Translations under genes and position numbers: made by a program
Shown here: positions 5,690 through 13,256 of the stretch, piece by piece
How positions within the stretch are numbered: the first letter of the stretch is position 1
How the letters are laid out: each line of letters opens with the position of its first letter
Notes under the pieces: model-generated
What the model saw: the letters and a program-made list of their open reading frames with translations, nothing else
Databases searched by the model: none
Told to the model about the DNA's origin: nothing
Assembly (NCBI GenBank): GCA_031258375.1
Contig: JAIRMX010000016.1
Span: 1 to 13,256 of the forward strand
Length of the DNA: 13,256 nucleotides
Reading direction: 5' to 3'
Source: Elusimicrobiota bacterium
GTDB lineage: Bacteria; Elusimicrobiota; Elusimicrobia; Elusimicrobiales; Elusimicrobiaceae

Positions 5690-8600
5690 TTACTTAACCG
5701 CCACTATTTTTTTAACTTGTCTGTCTATGCCCGCGCCGTCGACGCGCAGTAAATACACGCCGCTTGCGACCGTATTGCCGCTGTCGTTTTTGCCGTCCCA
5801 ATCAACAAATTCCGGCAGAGCCGTTGTTATCTGCCCGTCATATAAAGATTTTACCAAAATACCGTCAATAGTGAATATTTGGGCTTTTATATGGCCGTTT
5901 TGTTTGGCATTAAGCTGTATTTTGACTTTACCGCCTTTTGCGGGGTTAAAAATTTGATTTCTGATATAAATTCCCATACTCCGCTGTACGGAGTTTCTCA
6001 TCGGATTTGATATGCCGAGCGAAACTATGCCGTAATCGTTTCGGTAGCAGGGAGTCGGAGGAGGGTTGCTGCTGCTGCAAAGAGGTATATTCTCGCTGTT
6101 TGCGTCTTCATTTGAACGTATTTTGCCGAGAACTTGCAAGTAAATCAAATCATGACCGCTTGTATTAAAATCATTTTCAAATTCAACCTGTCCCGATATT
6201 TCATAGTTCAAGCCGTTTAGACTGCACGAATTTGACGTATTAAGCTTCAAATAAAAATTATCGTCGGTGCTGCCGTTATTTATAGGCTGCATATTCTCAT
6301 CTAAAAGTCTCACGGAATTAAAAGCTTCCACGCTTTGAGGTATCCAATCGTCCAAATTCAAACCAGCAAGAATAGTGGTACTGCCACCAGCAGGAAGATT
6401 GCTTGCGATATTGCACGGCACTTTAAAATCAATAGTTGTGCCATTATCAAAGTTAGCGACATTAGGATCGAACCCGCCGACATTTGAGCCTTTTGTATAA
6501 TTGAAAACCAGTTTATATTTGCCGGCGTCGGTTGGATAAGCGGTTACTTTTGGTCTGCCAGTATCACAGCGGGCATCTCCGGGATTTGTTGTACAAAATC
6601 CGTCCGCAGAATTAAAAGAGCATCTTTCGTCGGGGTCGGGAGGGACGCCAAGCGTATAAGAGGGATCGTCCGCGCAGCGCGAATCGTCCCGTCCTAAAAT
6701 TATCGGCTGAGGATAAGCCGCGTAATCCGGTTTAAAAATGCCGAGTATATATCTGCCCGTGCCGCCGCTTGCAGTTTCCGGCACGGTATATTTAAGCTGA
6801 ACATATTCGGAAGGAGTGGATTGATTCATTTGCCCTAACGTTCTCAAAGGATGTTGCAGGTCGACAACCGTTTTTAAATTTGCGTTTAGCAGAAGTAAAG
6901 CCAAAGGGTAATAAGTAGGAAAATTCGGTACTTGCGGCAGATAAAGCTTGGCCTCAAATTCCCCCGGCGGCAGAGAAATTGAATAATAATCGATATCGTT
7001 TATCGGATTAATACTTGCGGTAATTTCTTTTTGCGCTATCGAAGCAATGTCGATATCGGCCGCGCTGTCCGGCGAATTATTGGGCTCGTAAATATCGCCG
7101 GAAGGGGTAATGACATTATTGTATTTAATATTGTGGTTATCAAAAGCAGCCTCTATAGCTGCTACATTACTACCGCCATTTAAAACGTTGTCCGCGGCTA
7201 TCATAGCATCGCGCATTTCAAGCAAAGAATCCGGAAAGAACATCAAAGCATTCCAAAGTATTTTATCCGTGGCTTGGCCGACGCTACCCGTACGCAAGTC
7301 CCATAAAGTGCGGCTTAGAACAAGACTATTGTTATAATGATTGCTAAAAGCGTTCTGTTCCCAGCGTACAGGATCAAAAATGCCCTCGGGACCGGTACCG
7401 GCAAGATCGCGCACGTTTGAATCGCCAAATACGTATACGCCTATTTTGCTTGTGTAAGGCGTAACGCCGTCAGTTTGTACCAGCGAAGACAAAGCAAAAT
7501 AATCCGAAAGAGCTTCCGAAATGGCCGCGCCTTCGCCGAAATACATTATGGGCCATATTCTGTCCACAACCGCGTGAACGTATTCGTGGCGGACTATCGC
7601 GCTTTCCAAAGCGAAATTATAAAACTGACTGCCGGATTTCCTGCCCTGTCCAAACATTAAAACTTTGGCGTCGGTATCGTAAAAAGCGTTTGTCATACCG
7701 TTGCCTTGATAAGGCTGTCCATGCGCGTTTATAACTACGGGAAGCGGCGTGTCAAGATCTATATAAGGCAGATTTGAGCCGTTATTCGTATCCAGCTTAT
7801 CAAAAAATTGGCGCATTTTATTTAAGTTATAAAAGGCATTTGCCGCGGGAGCGTTGTTGCTGTTTTGAGAAGTAACAATATGCGTTGTCCTTTTATTATA
7901 CGAACTGTTAAAATCTTTTCTCACGCAAAATCTTGCGATATTTTCTATATCCGGCAAAGCTGCGGACGTTGCCGGCGGATATGTTTCAAGAGCATATTTC
8001 GCCGTTTGAGAAGCGGTCTCATTGGCTATTATAGGGCCTAAAAATGTGTTGCCGGGTTTGCCTATATATTTAGCCATAATCTGAGTAGGATTTTGTAAAA
8101 TCGAAGTTTCCATTCTAAAAAAAGCTTTATTTGTTATAGTTCCGTAAATATCCATAACGCCGACATTGAAATTTTTAATTATGGGAGACGAAAGAGCATT
8201 ATAATAATCGGAACCTATATCCGAACAGTCGGCATAAGTAGCAACGGTTAAATTTGCCGGCGTGACTGCTATCGTATCAATATTCAAATATGTGTCAACA
8301 GGCTCTTCATAGGGTGTTCCTGTGCCTCGCTCTATATAATATCCGGATAAATTGTTAGGGATGTTTGAAGCGATGTTTTGTTGGTCGGAAATATTAAAGT
8401 AGGGACCGGAAAAAGCGGCATATAAACGTTTTCTGTCGTCGGGCGTATCTCGCTGACCGTTTTCATTAGTTATATACGGGACAACGATTGGTAAAGACTG
8501 TGAAAAAACGTAAATGTACATATCTGAAAGAGGCTGTTGCGCGGGAGTAGCTCCAGTAAATTCCGGATAAACCGGGTTTAACTCGGCGGCAAAAGTATCT

Positions 8601-9352
8601 ATTGCAAATCTTAAAGAACTTATTCTATTAAATATTGCGCCGTCGGACGCGCTTATAAAGTATATCCATTTGCCGGGTTCGCTCGGGCCGCCTTGAACTT
8701 CTATTTTCCATGCCAAAGACGGTTCTTTGTTTTCAGGATTTGGAGAAATTACAAGTTCGGCTTTGCCTGCAATTCCGCCGGCGTCAGAAGCCGCTATTGA
8801 AGAAACTTCGGCCGCAGTTTTCGAAGGCTTTATATCGATTTTAATATCCGGTATATAAGTTGATTGATAATTTAAAAGCGCGCCGCTGTTATCGACGTTT
8901 ACTTTAACGTAAGCGGTTTCCACTTTTAAATTTTTATAATATTGATCAAAATAGAAATGCGAGCCCACGGTCGATTTGCGCTGCAATTTTAAACGCAGCT
9001 GCCGCCTGTCGACTCCCAGAAAATCCTTATTTGAGTTTAAAAAGGACAATGCCGCGCTCTCGGTCCTGCCGACGCGCAAATCCTTTCCGCCCGTAAGCGA
9101 GCGCGGAGCGCCGCTTTTACGGTTCATTCTTATATTCCACGTGGAGCGCGTTTTTTTATTGAATTTTTCAAGTTTATTAAAGGTTTCGGCAGGCAGAACT
9201 TCGGGCGTTTGCTTGCCCGAAGAATAAACTTTGCGAAAGCGCCCGTAATCTCGCGCCGCAGCTCGCTCGAACGGCGCCGCAAAAATAACTTGCTGAGAAA
9301 ATAATATTAAAGAAAACAAAATTGAGAAATTCTTTTTTAACCGCAACCTCAT
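5690..9352 (-). CDS. Secreted M4/M36-like zinc metalloprotease with PPC and FlgD-like C-terminal domains
   Basis: This is a large exported zinc peptidase of 1220 residues. Domains in order: signal peptide (1-26, IFAA then P); an FTP/PepSY-type propeptide (about 60-245) that normally inhibits the enzyme until it is removed; the catalytic domain (about 370-745); a PPC-like beta domain (about 752-870, opening GDIYEPNNSPDSAADI); a Cys-rich stretch (C893, C911, C920, C929); a beta-rich linker; and a C-terminal FlgD-like Ig domain (about 1135-1220, with WDGKNDSGN and ASGVYLLRV). Zinc ligands are H589 and H593 in HEYVH with E590 as catalytic base, and E613 in ISEALSDYFA. E613 lies 20 residues after H593, the thermolysin-clan spacing. 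H672 in NHYNNS is a candidate for the substrate-stabilising His. GGGAGG, 8 nt upstream, supports the ATG at 9352. The PorV-like gene starts 1 nt after its stop. The FlgD-like end resembles type IX sorting domains. The protease call is very secure; the export route is inferred. Confidence 0.93.
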   Translation of the reverse strand: MRLRLKKNFSILFSLILFSQQVIFAAPFERAAARDYGRFRKVYSSGKQTPEVLPAETFNKLEKFNKKTRSTWNIRMNRKSGAPRSLTGGKDLRVGRTESAALSFLNSNKDFLGVDRRQLRLKLQRKSTVGSHFYFDQYYKNLKVETAYVKVNVDNSGALLNYQSTYIPDIKIDIKPSKTAAEVSSIAASDAGGIAGKAELVISPNPENKEPSLAWKIEVQGGPSEPGKWIYFISASDGAIFNRISSLRFAIDTFAAELNPVYPEFTGATPAQQPLSDMYIYVFSQSLPIVVPYITNENGQRDTPDDRKRLYAAFSGPYFNISDQQNIASNIPNNLSGYYIERGTGTPYEEPVDTYLNIDTIAVTPANLTVATYADCSDIGSDYYNALSSPIIKNFNVGVMDIYGTITNKAFFRMETSILQNPTQIMAKYIGKPGNTFLGPIIANETASQTAKYALETYPPATSAALPDIENIARFCVRKDFNSSYNKRTTHIVTSQNSNNAPAANAFYNLNKMRQFFDKLDTNNGSNLPYIDLDTPLPVVINAHGQPYQGNGMTNAFYDTDAKVLMFGQGRKSGSQFYNFALESAIVRHEYVHAVVDRIWPIMYFGEGAAISEALSDYFALSSLVQTDGVTPYTSKIGVYVFGDSNVRDLAGTGPEGIFDPVRWEQNAFSNHYNNSLVLSRTLWDLRTGSVGQATDKILWNALMFFPDSLLEMRDAMIAADNVLNGGSNVAAIEAAFDNHNIKYNNVITPSGDIYEPNNSPDSAADIDIASIAQKEITASINPINDIDYYSISLPPGEFEAKLYLPQVPNFPTYYPLALLLLNANLKTVVDLQHPLRTLGQMNQSTPSEYVQLKYTVPETASGGTGRYILGIFKPDYAAYPQPIILGRDDSRCADDPSYTLGVPPDPDERCSFNSADGFCTTNPGDARCDTGRPKVTAYPTDAGKYKLVFNYTKGSNVGGFDPNVANFDNGTTIDFKVPCNIASNLPAGGSTTILAGLNLDDWIPQSVEAFNSVRLLDENMQPINNGSTDDNFYLKLNTSNSCSLNGLNYEISGQVEFENDFNTSGHDLIYLQVLGKIRSNEDANSENIPLCSSSNPPPTPCYRNDYGIVSLGISNPMRNSVQRSMGIYIRNQIFNPAKGGKVKIQLNAKQNGHIKAQIFTIDGILVKSLYDGQITTALPEFVDWDGKNDSGNTVASGVYLLRVDGAGIDRQVKKIVAVK

Positions 9353-9448
9353 TAAGTATGCCTCCCGGAATATTTTTGAGACTATATTTTTATAATACTA
9401 AATTTTATTATATAATACTTATAAGACATTTTAAATAGGAGGTTTTGT
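9353..9448. promoter_or_regulatory. Divergent promoter region between protease and NfeD operons
   Basis: This is 96 bp of very AT-rich DNA between two divergent units. The plus strand has two TATAAT boxes (9391-9396 and 9411-9416) and ends with a perfect AGGAGG (9437-9442) 6 nt before the ATG at 9449. The minus strand has TATAGT (9386-9381) as a possible -10 and GGGAGG (9366-9361) as the ribosome binding site of the protease. I see no good -35 match at standard spacing on either strand, so the exact promoters are uncertain. Confidence 0.45.
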
Positions 9449-9877
9449 ATGCCGTCAAGTTACTGGCTTATAGCAGGACTTTTGCTTCTGATAGGAGAAA
9501 TTTTTACTTTGGATTTTTCCCTCAGCTGTTTCGGGCTGGCTTGTTTTGTCGCCGCGCTGGCAAGCGCTTTAGGGCTTGGGCTTCATTGGCAGCTTGGCAT
9601 TTGCGCGGCAGTAATCGTTATTTTGTTTTTTACTTTAAGGCCGCTTGCTTTTAAATATTTTATTAAAGCAAAAAGTTACAAAAGCAACGTCGACGAATTT
9701 ATAGGCAAAACCGCGTCCGTGTACGAAGTTGACATTGCGGACGCCAAAAAAGCCAAAGTAAAATTTGACGCCGACGAGTGGGCGGTAGCCGCCGACGAGC
9801 CGCTTAAAAACGGCGATATAGTAAAAATCTCAAAAATAGACGGAATAACGCTGATAGTAAATAAGGAGGAAAAATAA
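9449..9877 (+). CDS. NfeD family membrane protein (short form)
   Basis: This is a short NfeD-family protein of 142 residues in the inner membrane. Residues 4-66 hold two to three hydrophobic helices (SYWLIAGLLLLIGEIF, then CFVAALASALGLGL, then LGICAAVIVILFFTLRPL). Residues about 83-142 form a small soluble domain of alternating beta pattern opening with DEFIGKTASVYEVD and ending IDGITLIVNK, which is the OB-fold typical of the family. There is no N-terminal serine-protease domain, so this is the short, non-proteolytic form, like YbbK of Escherichia coli. NfeD proteins are known to pair with SPFH/stomatin proteins and are thought to help assemble or anchor them. The SPFH gene follows with one base between stop and start, which confirms the pairing. 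The start is fixed by AGGAGG 6 nt upstream. Confidence 0.92.
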   Translation: MPSSYWLIAGLLLLIGEIFTLDFSLSCFGLACFVAALASALGLGLHWQLGICAAVIVILFFTLRPLAFKYFIKAKSYKSNVDEFIGKTASVYEVDIADAKKAKVKFDADEWAVAADEPLKNGDIVKISKIDGITLIVNKEEK

Positions 9878-9878
9878 A

Positions 9879-10871
9879 ATGGAAATAGGAACGGTAGTAC
9901 TTATAGTGGTGCTGATTCTTGCCGTGTCTTTCTTTATAGTCGGCATAAGAATTGTAAAACAGGCGGAGGTAATGGTAATAGAAAGTCTCGGCCGCTACAG
10001 CAAGACGTTGACGGCGGGGCCGAATTTTATAATACCTTTCTACGATAAGCCGCGCGAAATGGAATGGAAGTACGCGCGAGATGTCGGCGGGAGAAACATT
10101 TCCTATATGGGAACCGTCGACCGCATAGACTTGAGAGAGACGGTTTACGATTTCCCAAGCCAAGCCGTTATCACAAAAGATAACGTAAGCATACAAATAA
10201 ACGCTTTGATATATTTTCAAATTACAGACCCCAAAAAAGCCGTTTATGAAGTCGCTTCTTTGCCTACCGCTATTGAAAAACTTACCCAGACGACTTTGAG
10301 AAACGTTATCGGCGAGCTTGAACTTGACCAGACTTTAATCTCTCGCGAGACGATTAACACCAAACTGCGCACTATACTCGACGAGGCTTCAAACAAATGG
10401 GGAGTAAAAGTAAACCGCGTAGAGCTGCAGGATATTACGCCGCCGCGGGAAATTAAGGAAGCTATGGAAAAACAAATGAGAGCCGAACGCGATAAACGCG
10501 CCGCCATTTTGGAAGCCGAAGGTTTAAAACAGGCTCAAATTTTGAAAGCGGAAGGTTTTAAAGAATCCGAAATCAGAAAAGCCGAAGGCGAAAGACAGAG
10601 ACAAATTCTTGAAGCCGACGGTATTGCCCAAGCTAAAATCAGAATGGCCGAAGGCGAAAAGCAATCCATAGCGCTGGTTGCCGATACGGTGAACGCTTAT
10701 TCGAACCCCGCAAATTATCTCATTGCAATCAAATATATCGAAGCGTTGCAAAAGATGGTCGACGGCAAGGATAATAAACTCGTTTATATGCCTTACGAGG
10801 CCACCGGTATTTTGGGCGCGGTCGGCGCGGTTAAAGAAATAGTAAGCCAGCATCACAAAGCTCAAAAATAA
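9879..10871 (+). CDS. SPFH/Band 7 (stomatin/prohibitin-like, QmcA type) membrane protein
   Basis: This is a 330-residue SPFH-domain protein that forms large oligomers in the inner membrane, often linked with membrane microdomains and quality control by proteases. It has an N-terminal membrane helix (5-24), then the SPFH domain (about 25-190) with VIESLGRYSKTLTAGPNF (33-50) and ALIYFQITDPKKAVYEV (109-125). A long helix follows. Residues 212-266 contain five 11-residue units with AEG or ADG at 213, 224, 235, 246 and 257, the hendecad pattern of the coiled coil in this family. The end (YEATGILGAVGAVKEI) is the usual C-terminal segment. The ATG is one base after the NfeD stop, with AAGGAGGA in the end of the NfeD gene as its ribosome binding site. 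It is followed by an intrinsic terminator. Length and layout are normal for the family. Confidence 0.95.
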   Translation: MEIGTVVLIVVLILAVSFFIVGIRIVKQAEVMVIESLGRYSKTLTAGPNFIIPFYDKPREMEWKYARDVGGRNISYMGTVDRIDLRETVYDFPSQAVITKDNVSIQINALIYFQITDPKKAVYEVASLPTAIEKLTQTTLRNVIGELELDQTLISRETINTKLRTILDEASNKWGVKVNRVELQDITPPREIKEAMEKQMRAERDKRAAILEAEGLKQAQILKAEGFKESEIRKAEGERQRQILEADGIAQAKIRMAEGEKQSIALVADTVNAYSNPANYLIAIKYIEALQKMVDGKDNKLVYMPYEATGILGAVGAVKEIVSQHHKAQK

Positions 10872-10881
10872 ACTTATCGTA

Positions 10882-10909
10882 ATTGATATGTAAAGATTGA
10901 TATGTGAAA
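10882..10909 (+). repeat. Two-copy 14-bp tandem repeat
   Basis: ATTGATATGTAAAG (10882-10895) is followed directly by ATTGATATGTGAAA (10896-10909), with 12 of 14 positions identical. It lies between the SPFH stop and the terminator. It could be a simple slippage product or a small binding site; nothing more can be said. Confidence 0.5.
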
Positions 10910-10940
10910 ATCGGCGTATAAAAAAGTGTAAGTTAAGTCT

Positions 10941-10982
10941 AAAAAAGGCCGCGCGTTTTAATTTAGCGCGGTCTTGTTGCTT
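10941..10982 (+). terminator. Intrinsic terminator of the NfeD-SPFH operon
   Basis: An A-run (10941-10946) is followed by an 8-bp stem, GGCCGCGC (10947-10954) with GCGCGGTC (10966-10973), which pairs fully with one G-U wobble around an 11-nt AT-rich loop, and then by a T-rich tail (TTGTTGCTT). It sits 70 nt after the SPFH stop. This is the clearest terminator in the window. Confidence 0.8.
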
Positions 10983-11330
10983 GTAATGATTGCAGCTACG
11001 CCAAACATTGCCTTTAATTTGCGTGGATTTTTCATTCTTTCTTTTTACTAAAGGGGAGTAGTTCCCTCTTCATAAGCAAATTCCGACGGTGAGGGATTTG
11101 CCCTGTCTTTCCCTCTTACTTCATGACGGGAGAGGAGCTGGAGCGGGGGTGGAGTAAAAAAATATAAAAGGAAGCTTAAGAGATTTAAGAAATAAAATTG
11201 CAAAACATCAAACACGGCTAATATCAAATACCTATCGATATCTAACGCAGCGAAGTCATTATACTGAAAAAATTATATAATTTAAATAAATTAAAGCATT
11301 TTGACTCTCGTTTTTATTAAGGACTTAAAA
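10983..11330. other. Non-coding gap between the terminator and the flippase-like gene
   Basis: About 350 bp with no credible gene on either strand. It contains the degenerate dispersed repeat (11049-11154) and an AT-rich stretch with TATAAT at 11276-11281, a possible -10 box for the gene starting at 11331, but no convincing -35 box. AAGGA (11319-11323) lies 7 nt before the ATG. I see no tRNA-like or riboswitch-like fold. Confidence 0.6.
11049..11154 (+). repeat. Degenerate intergenic copy of the dispersed palindromic repeat
   Basis: In the gap before the flippase-like gene this block matches the element inside the PorV-like gene, read on its minus strand. Shared pieces in the same order are TTCCGACGG (11081-11089), GATTTGCC (11095-11102), then GTCTT, CCCTCT, GGGAGAGG and GAGCGGG...GGTGGA. 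It carries small insertions and substitutions and its CCCTCT/GGGAGAGG arms (around 11111-11135) still pair partly. No reading frame runs through it. Confidence 0.7.
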
Positions 11331-12395
11331 ATGTTTGAAAGAAAGAATATTGCGCTTATAATCGCTTGTCTTATATCGGTGTCAATAATAGGCTGGCTGA
11401 TTTATGACGGCAAAGATAATTTTGTGAAAATATGGCGGGAAGTCAACACTTGGTATCTTGTGCTGGCCTGCGCCAGTTCCGCCGCGATTTACGTTTGCAT
11501 GGGAATGTCTTTATGGGAAACGCTTAAGCTGCTTGGCACGCGCATTAATATAAGCGCGGCGGTCGGCATAGCCTTTGTGTCGACTACGGTAAATTATCTT
11601 GTGTCTTCGCTCGGCGTAAGCGGTTTTGCGCTGAGAGCGCATTTGCTTGGCAAACGCAAAGTTCCGCTGGGTATAAGCGTTATGGCAAGCATAGTTATAA
11701 CGGTTCTTTTATATTTTGTGCTGATTATAATAATACTTTTGGGGACATTGCTTATGCTGCTTACAAAAGGAGCAAGCCCGGGGCAAATGATGCGTAATTT
11801 TATCGTCGTTATCGCTATTGCCGCTGCCGGCGCGCTGATAACGGCTTTTTTCCTTAATAATGAGTTTCGCTATAAAAGCATACGCAAAATGTTCTTGCTG
11901 ATTAATAAAATTATTTATAAATTATTCGGCAAACTTATACCCAAAAATAATTATTCCGCTTTTGACAAACAATTTGACAACGGCATAAAAACGATACATA
12001 AAAATAAATCCAAACTTACGCGGGCGATAGTTTATATCTGCGGGGATTGGATTTTTACCATACTTATCTTGTATCTCGCTTTTTTGGCCGTCGGCATACA
12101 AATACCGATAGGCGTTTTGCTTGCCGGTTTTGCTTTAGGTATGGCAACGACGCTTATACCTATTCTTCCGGGCGGGCTTGGCGCTATGGAAATTGCAATG
12201 GCTTCCGTGTTTTCGCAAATGGGCGGCATCGAATGGGAAACCGCGCTTATGGCCGCTTTGATTTACAGAGTAGTTTATTATATTCTGCCCGGAATAATAA
12301 GCGTTATAGTTTACTGGGGGTTAAAGCTGTCCGAACCTTCGGTTATGACGACAAATAAAGCCCAAGATTACGTGATAAAAGAAGGCAAAAATTAA
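11331..12395 (+). CDS. Flippase-like / LPG-synthase TM-domain membrane protein (UPF0104 type)
   Basis: This is a 354-residue integral inner-membrane protein of the family that includes the transmembrane part of lysylphosphatidylglycerol synthase (MprF), AglD and related flippase-like proteins. About seven to eight hydrophobic helices are visible (7-25, 41-60, 73-98, 115-145, 157-175, 232-254, 258-280, 308-330). The family signature is clear: IPILPGGLGAMEIAM (276-290), with P280, G281, G282, G284 and E287. There is no C-terminal aminoacyl-transferase domain, so it is not a full MprF; stand-alone members are thought to act on lipids or lipid-linked sugars, but the substrate is unknown. The ATG at 11331 has AAGGA 7 nt upstream, while an in-frame TTG 30 nt earlier has none, so the ATG was chosen. 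No partner gene is adjacent; the nearest is the carbonic anhydrase-like gene 271 nt downstream. Confidence 0.88.
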   Translation: MFERKNIALIIACLISVSIIGWLIYDGKDNFVKIWREVNTWYLVLACASSAAIYVCMGMSLWETLKLLGTRINISAAVGIAFVSTTVNYLVSSLGVSGFALRAHLLGKRKVPLGISVMASIVITVLLYFVLIIIILLGTLLMLLTKGASPGQMMRNFIVVIAIAAAGALITAFFLNNEFRYKSIRKMFLLINKIIYKLFGKLIPKNNYSAFDKQFDNGIKTIHKNKSKLTRAIVYICGDWIFTILILYLAFLAVGIQIPIGVLLAGFALGMATTLIPILPGGLGAMEIAMASVFSQMGGIEWETALMAALIYRVVYYILPGIISVIVYWGLKLSEPSVMTTNKAQDYVIKEGKN

Positions 12396-12428
12396 TTTTT
12401 ACTATTTTTAACAAAATTCTTACAAAAA

Positions 12429-12467
12429 GCAAAGCATTGCTCTTAAAAATGTGTATAAAAACACATT
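12429..12467 (+). terminator. Two small hairpins after the flippase-like gene, possible weak terminator
   Basis: AGCAA/TTGCT (12429-12442) and AATGTGT/ACACATT (12448-12454 with 12461-12467, 6-nt loop) are both short inverted repeats 30-70 nt after the stop. The second is not followed by a clear T-run, so termination is only a guess. Confidence 0.3.
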
Positions 12468-12666
12468 ATTAGTCCCAAAGATGTGCTATTACTAACATGA
12501 AAGAGATCGTATAAAAAATCAAGCATAAAAGTGATTAACAAGGATAATTGGGCGGAATTTTTGATAGAATAAATTACATAAGAAGCAATAAATAAATTAA
12601 AAACCGAACATCGATTAAGAAATTCTGGGATTATCGCGCCGATAAAAACAAGTCAAAAGGAATCAA

Positions 12667-13182
12667 ATGAAACAGAAAATTAAAGATTTTGCGCCGGATG
12701 TAAGCCAAAGCGCGTACGTGCATGAAACTGCGGTTTTAATAGGCAAAGTAGTTGTTGGGGAAAATGTTTCCGTGTGGCCTAATGCCGTTTTGCGGGCAGA
12801 TATTGCGGAAATTAATATAGGCGCGCGCAGCAACGTGCAGGATAATGTCAGCGTACACGTCGATTATAACCGCCCCGCGCTTATCGGCGAGAGCGTAACC
12901 ATAGGGCATAACGCCGTTGTGCACGGTACAAAAATCGGCGATAATACGCTTATCGGCATGGGCGCAATTGTTATGGAATGCGAAATTGGAAAAGATTGCA
13001 TAGTCGGCGCGGGCGCTTTGATACCGGCGGGCAAGATTATACCCGACGGCAGTCTTGTTATAGGTTGTCCGGCGCGGGTTGTTAGGTCTTTAAGCGAGGA
13101 CGAAAGAAAAACGCTCGCCGTGCACGCGCAAGAATATGTAAAATTAGCCGGAATTTTTAAAGAAACTGCCGAAAAGATTTGA
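12667..13182 (+). CDS. Gamma-class carbonic anhydrase-like hexapeptide-repeat protein
   Basis: This is a 171-residue cytoplasmic protein of the gamma-carbonic anhydrase/YrdA/PaaY group: a left-handed beta-helix trimer with a metal site between subunits. Hexapeptide-type repeats run from about residue 20 to 140 and a C-terminal helix follows (about 144-170). The three metal-binding His are all present: H64 in SVHVD and H81 and H86 in IGHNAVVHG. Residues matching the catalytic Arg, Asp, Gln and Asp known in the archaeal enzyme Cam are R43 and D45 (LRAD) and Q58 and D59 (VQDN). It lacks the acidic loop with the proton-shuttle Glu of Cam, as do most bacterial relatives, many of which show little or no carbonic anhydrase activity. 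The start is fixed by AAAGGA (12656-12661) 5 nt upstream. A family call is secure; the activity (CO2 hydration, or thioesterase/metallochaperone roles) is open. Confidence 0.92.
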   Translation: MKQKIKDFAPDVSQSAYVHETAVLIGKVVVGENVSVWPNAVLRADIAEINIGARSNVQDNVSVHVDYNRPALIGESVTIGHNAVVHGTKIGDNTLIGMGAIVMECEIGKDCIVGAGALIPAGKIIPDGSLVIGCPARVVRSLSEDERKTLAVHAQEYVKLAGIFKETAEKI

Positions 13183-13241
13183 TTTTTTATATTTGCTCTT
13201 CGTCTTGCTAAAGCGCGCGTAAAATAAGGGAGAATTTAATT

Positions 13242-13256
13242 ATGGCAAAAATACTT
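13242..13256 (+). CDS. First five codons of a downstream gene (partial)
   Basis: ATG at 13242 starts M-A-K-I-L and runs off the window. A ribosome binding site (AAGGGAGA, core GGGAGA at 13228-13233) lies 8 nt upstream and the gap from the carbonic anhydrase-like stop is 59 nt with no terminator, so it may share that gene's transcript. Too little is visible to name it. Confidence 0.55.

Noticed and set aside
10512..10676. 11-residue AEG repeat in the SPFH protein as a novelty
   Set aside because: This hendecad coiled coil is a normal feature of QmcA/stomatin-type proteins, so it is described in the gene entry only.
11301..11330. TTG start 30 nt upstream of the flippase-like gene
   Set aside because: It has no ribosome binding site, while AAGGA lies 7 nt before the ATG at 11331.
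12667..13182. Acetyltransferase of the hexapeptide family
   Set aside because: The three metal-binding His and the Arg/Asp/Gln/Asp set match the gamma-carbonic anhydrase group rather than CoA-dependent acyltransferases.
1..13182. A bicarbonate uptake system formed by the SulP transporter and the carbonic anhydrase-like protein
   Set aside because: The two genes are over 11 kb apart on opposite strands with unrelated units between them; nothing in the sequence links them.

Overview
The window reads as a piece of a Gram-negative chromosome with an outer membrane. The composition is moderately AT-rich, with AT-rich intergenic DNA and clear AGGAGG-type ribosome binding sites. The gene mix fits a lineage such as Elusimicrobiota or a neighbouring FCB/PVC-type phylum: a PorV-like outer-membrane barrel, a secreted M36-like metalloprotease with a FlgD-like C-terminal domain, and TPR proteins. 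No marker gene is present, so this placement is inference. There is no sign of phage, plasmid, transposase, CRISPR, tRNA or rRNA.

Layout. Positions 1-1329 (minus) hold a SulP anion transporter cut by the window edge just before its STAS domain. It is followed upstream by an FRM2-like nitroreductase (1385-1993, minus). Divergent from it is a 50-residue Cys-rich protein (2115-2267) coupled to a secreted TPR protein (2279-3454). A cluster of short palindromic repeats (3515-3646) sits between convergent genes. Three minus-strand genes for exported proteins follow, in transcription order: a 1220-residue metalloprotease (9352-5690), a PorV-family barrel (5688-4423) that starts 1 nt after the protease stop, and a 219-residue secreted protein of unknown function (4337-3678). 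Divergent from the protease is an NfeD plus SPFH/stomatin pair (9449-10871) ending in a good intrinsic terminator. A gap with a degenerate dispersed repeat (11049-11154) leads to a flippase-like/LPG-synthase-type membrane protein (11331-12395), a gamma-class carbonic anhydrase-like protein (12667-13182), and the first five codons of another gene (13242).

How the genes work together. The protease and PorV-like genes are tightly coupled and probably act in the same export route. PorV is known as the shuttle/acceptor protein of type IX secretion and FlgD-like C-terminal domains resemble its sorting signals, so a T9SS-like system is the best inference. The NfeD/SPFH pair is the usual membrane-microdomain operon.

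Most interesting structure. (1) A dispersed palindromic repeat lies in frame inside the PorV-like gene, between its coupled ATG and its signal peptide, and a second degenerate copy lies intergenically at 11049-11154. (2) The repeats at 3515-3646 form hairpins whose stems show compensatory base changes between copies. I see no clear candidate for a wholly new multi-gene system; the export cluster and the repeat insertion are the two places worth following.
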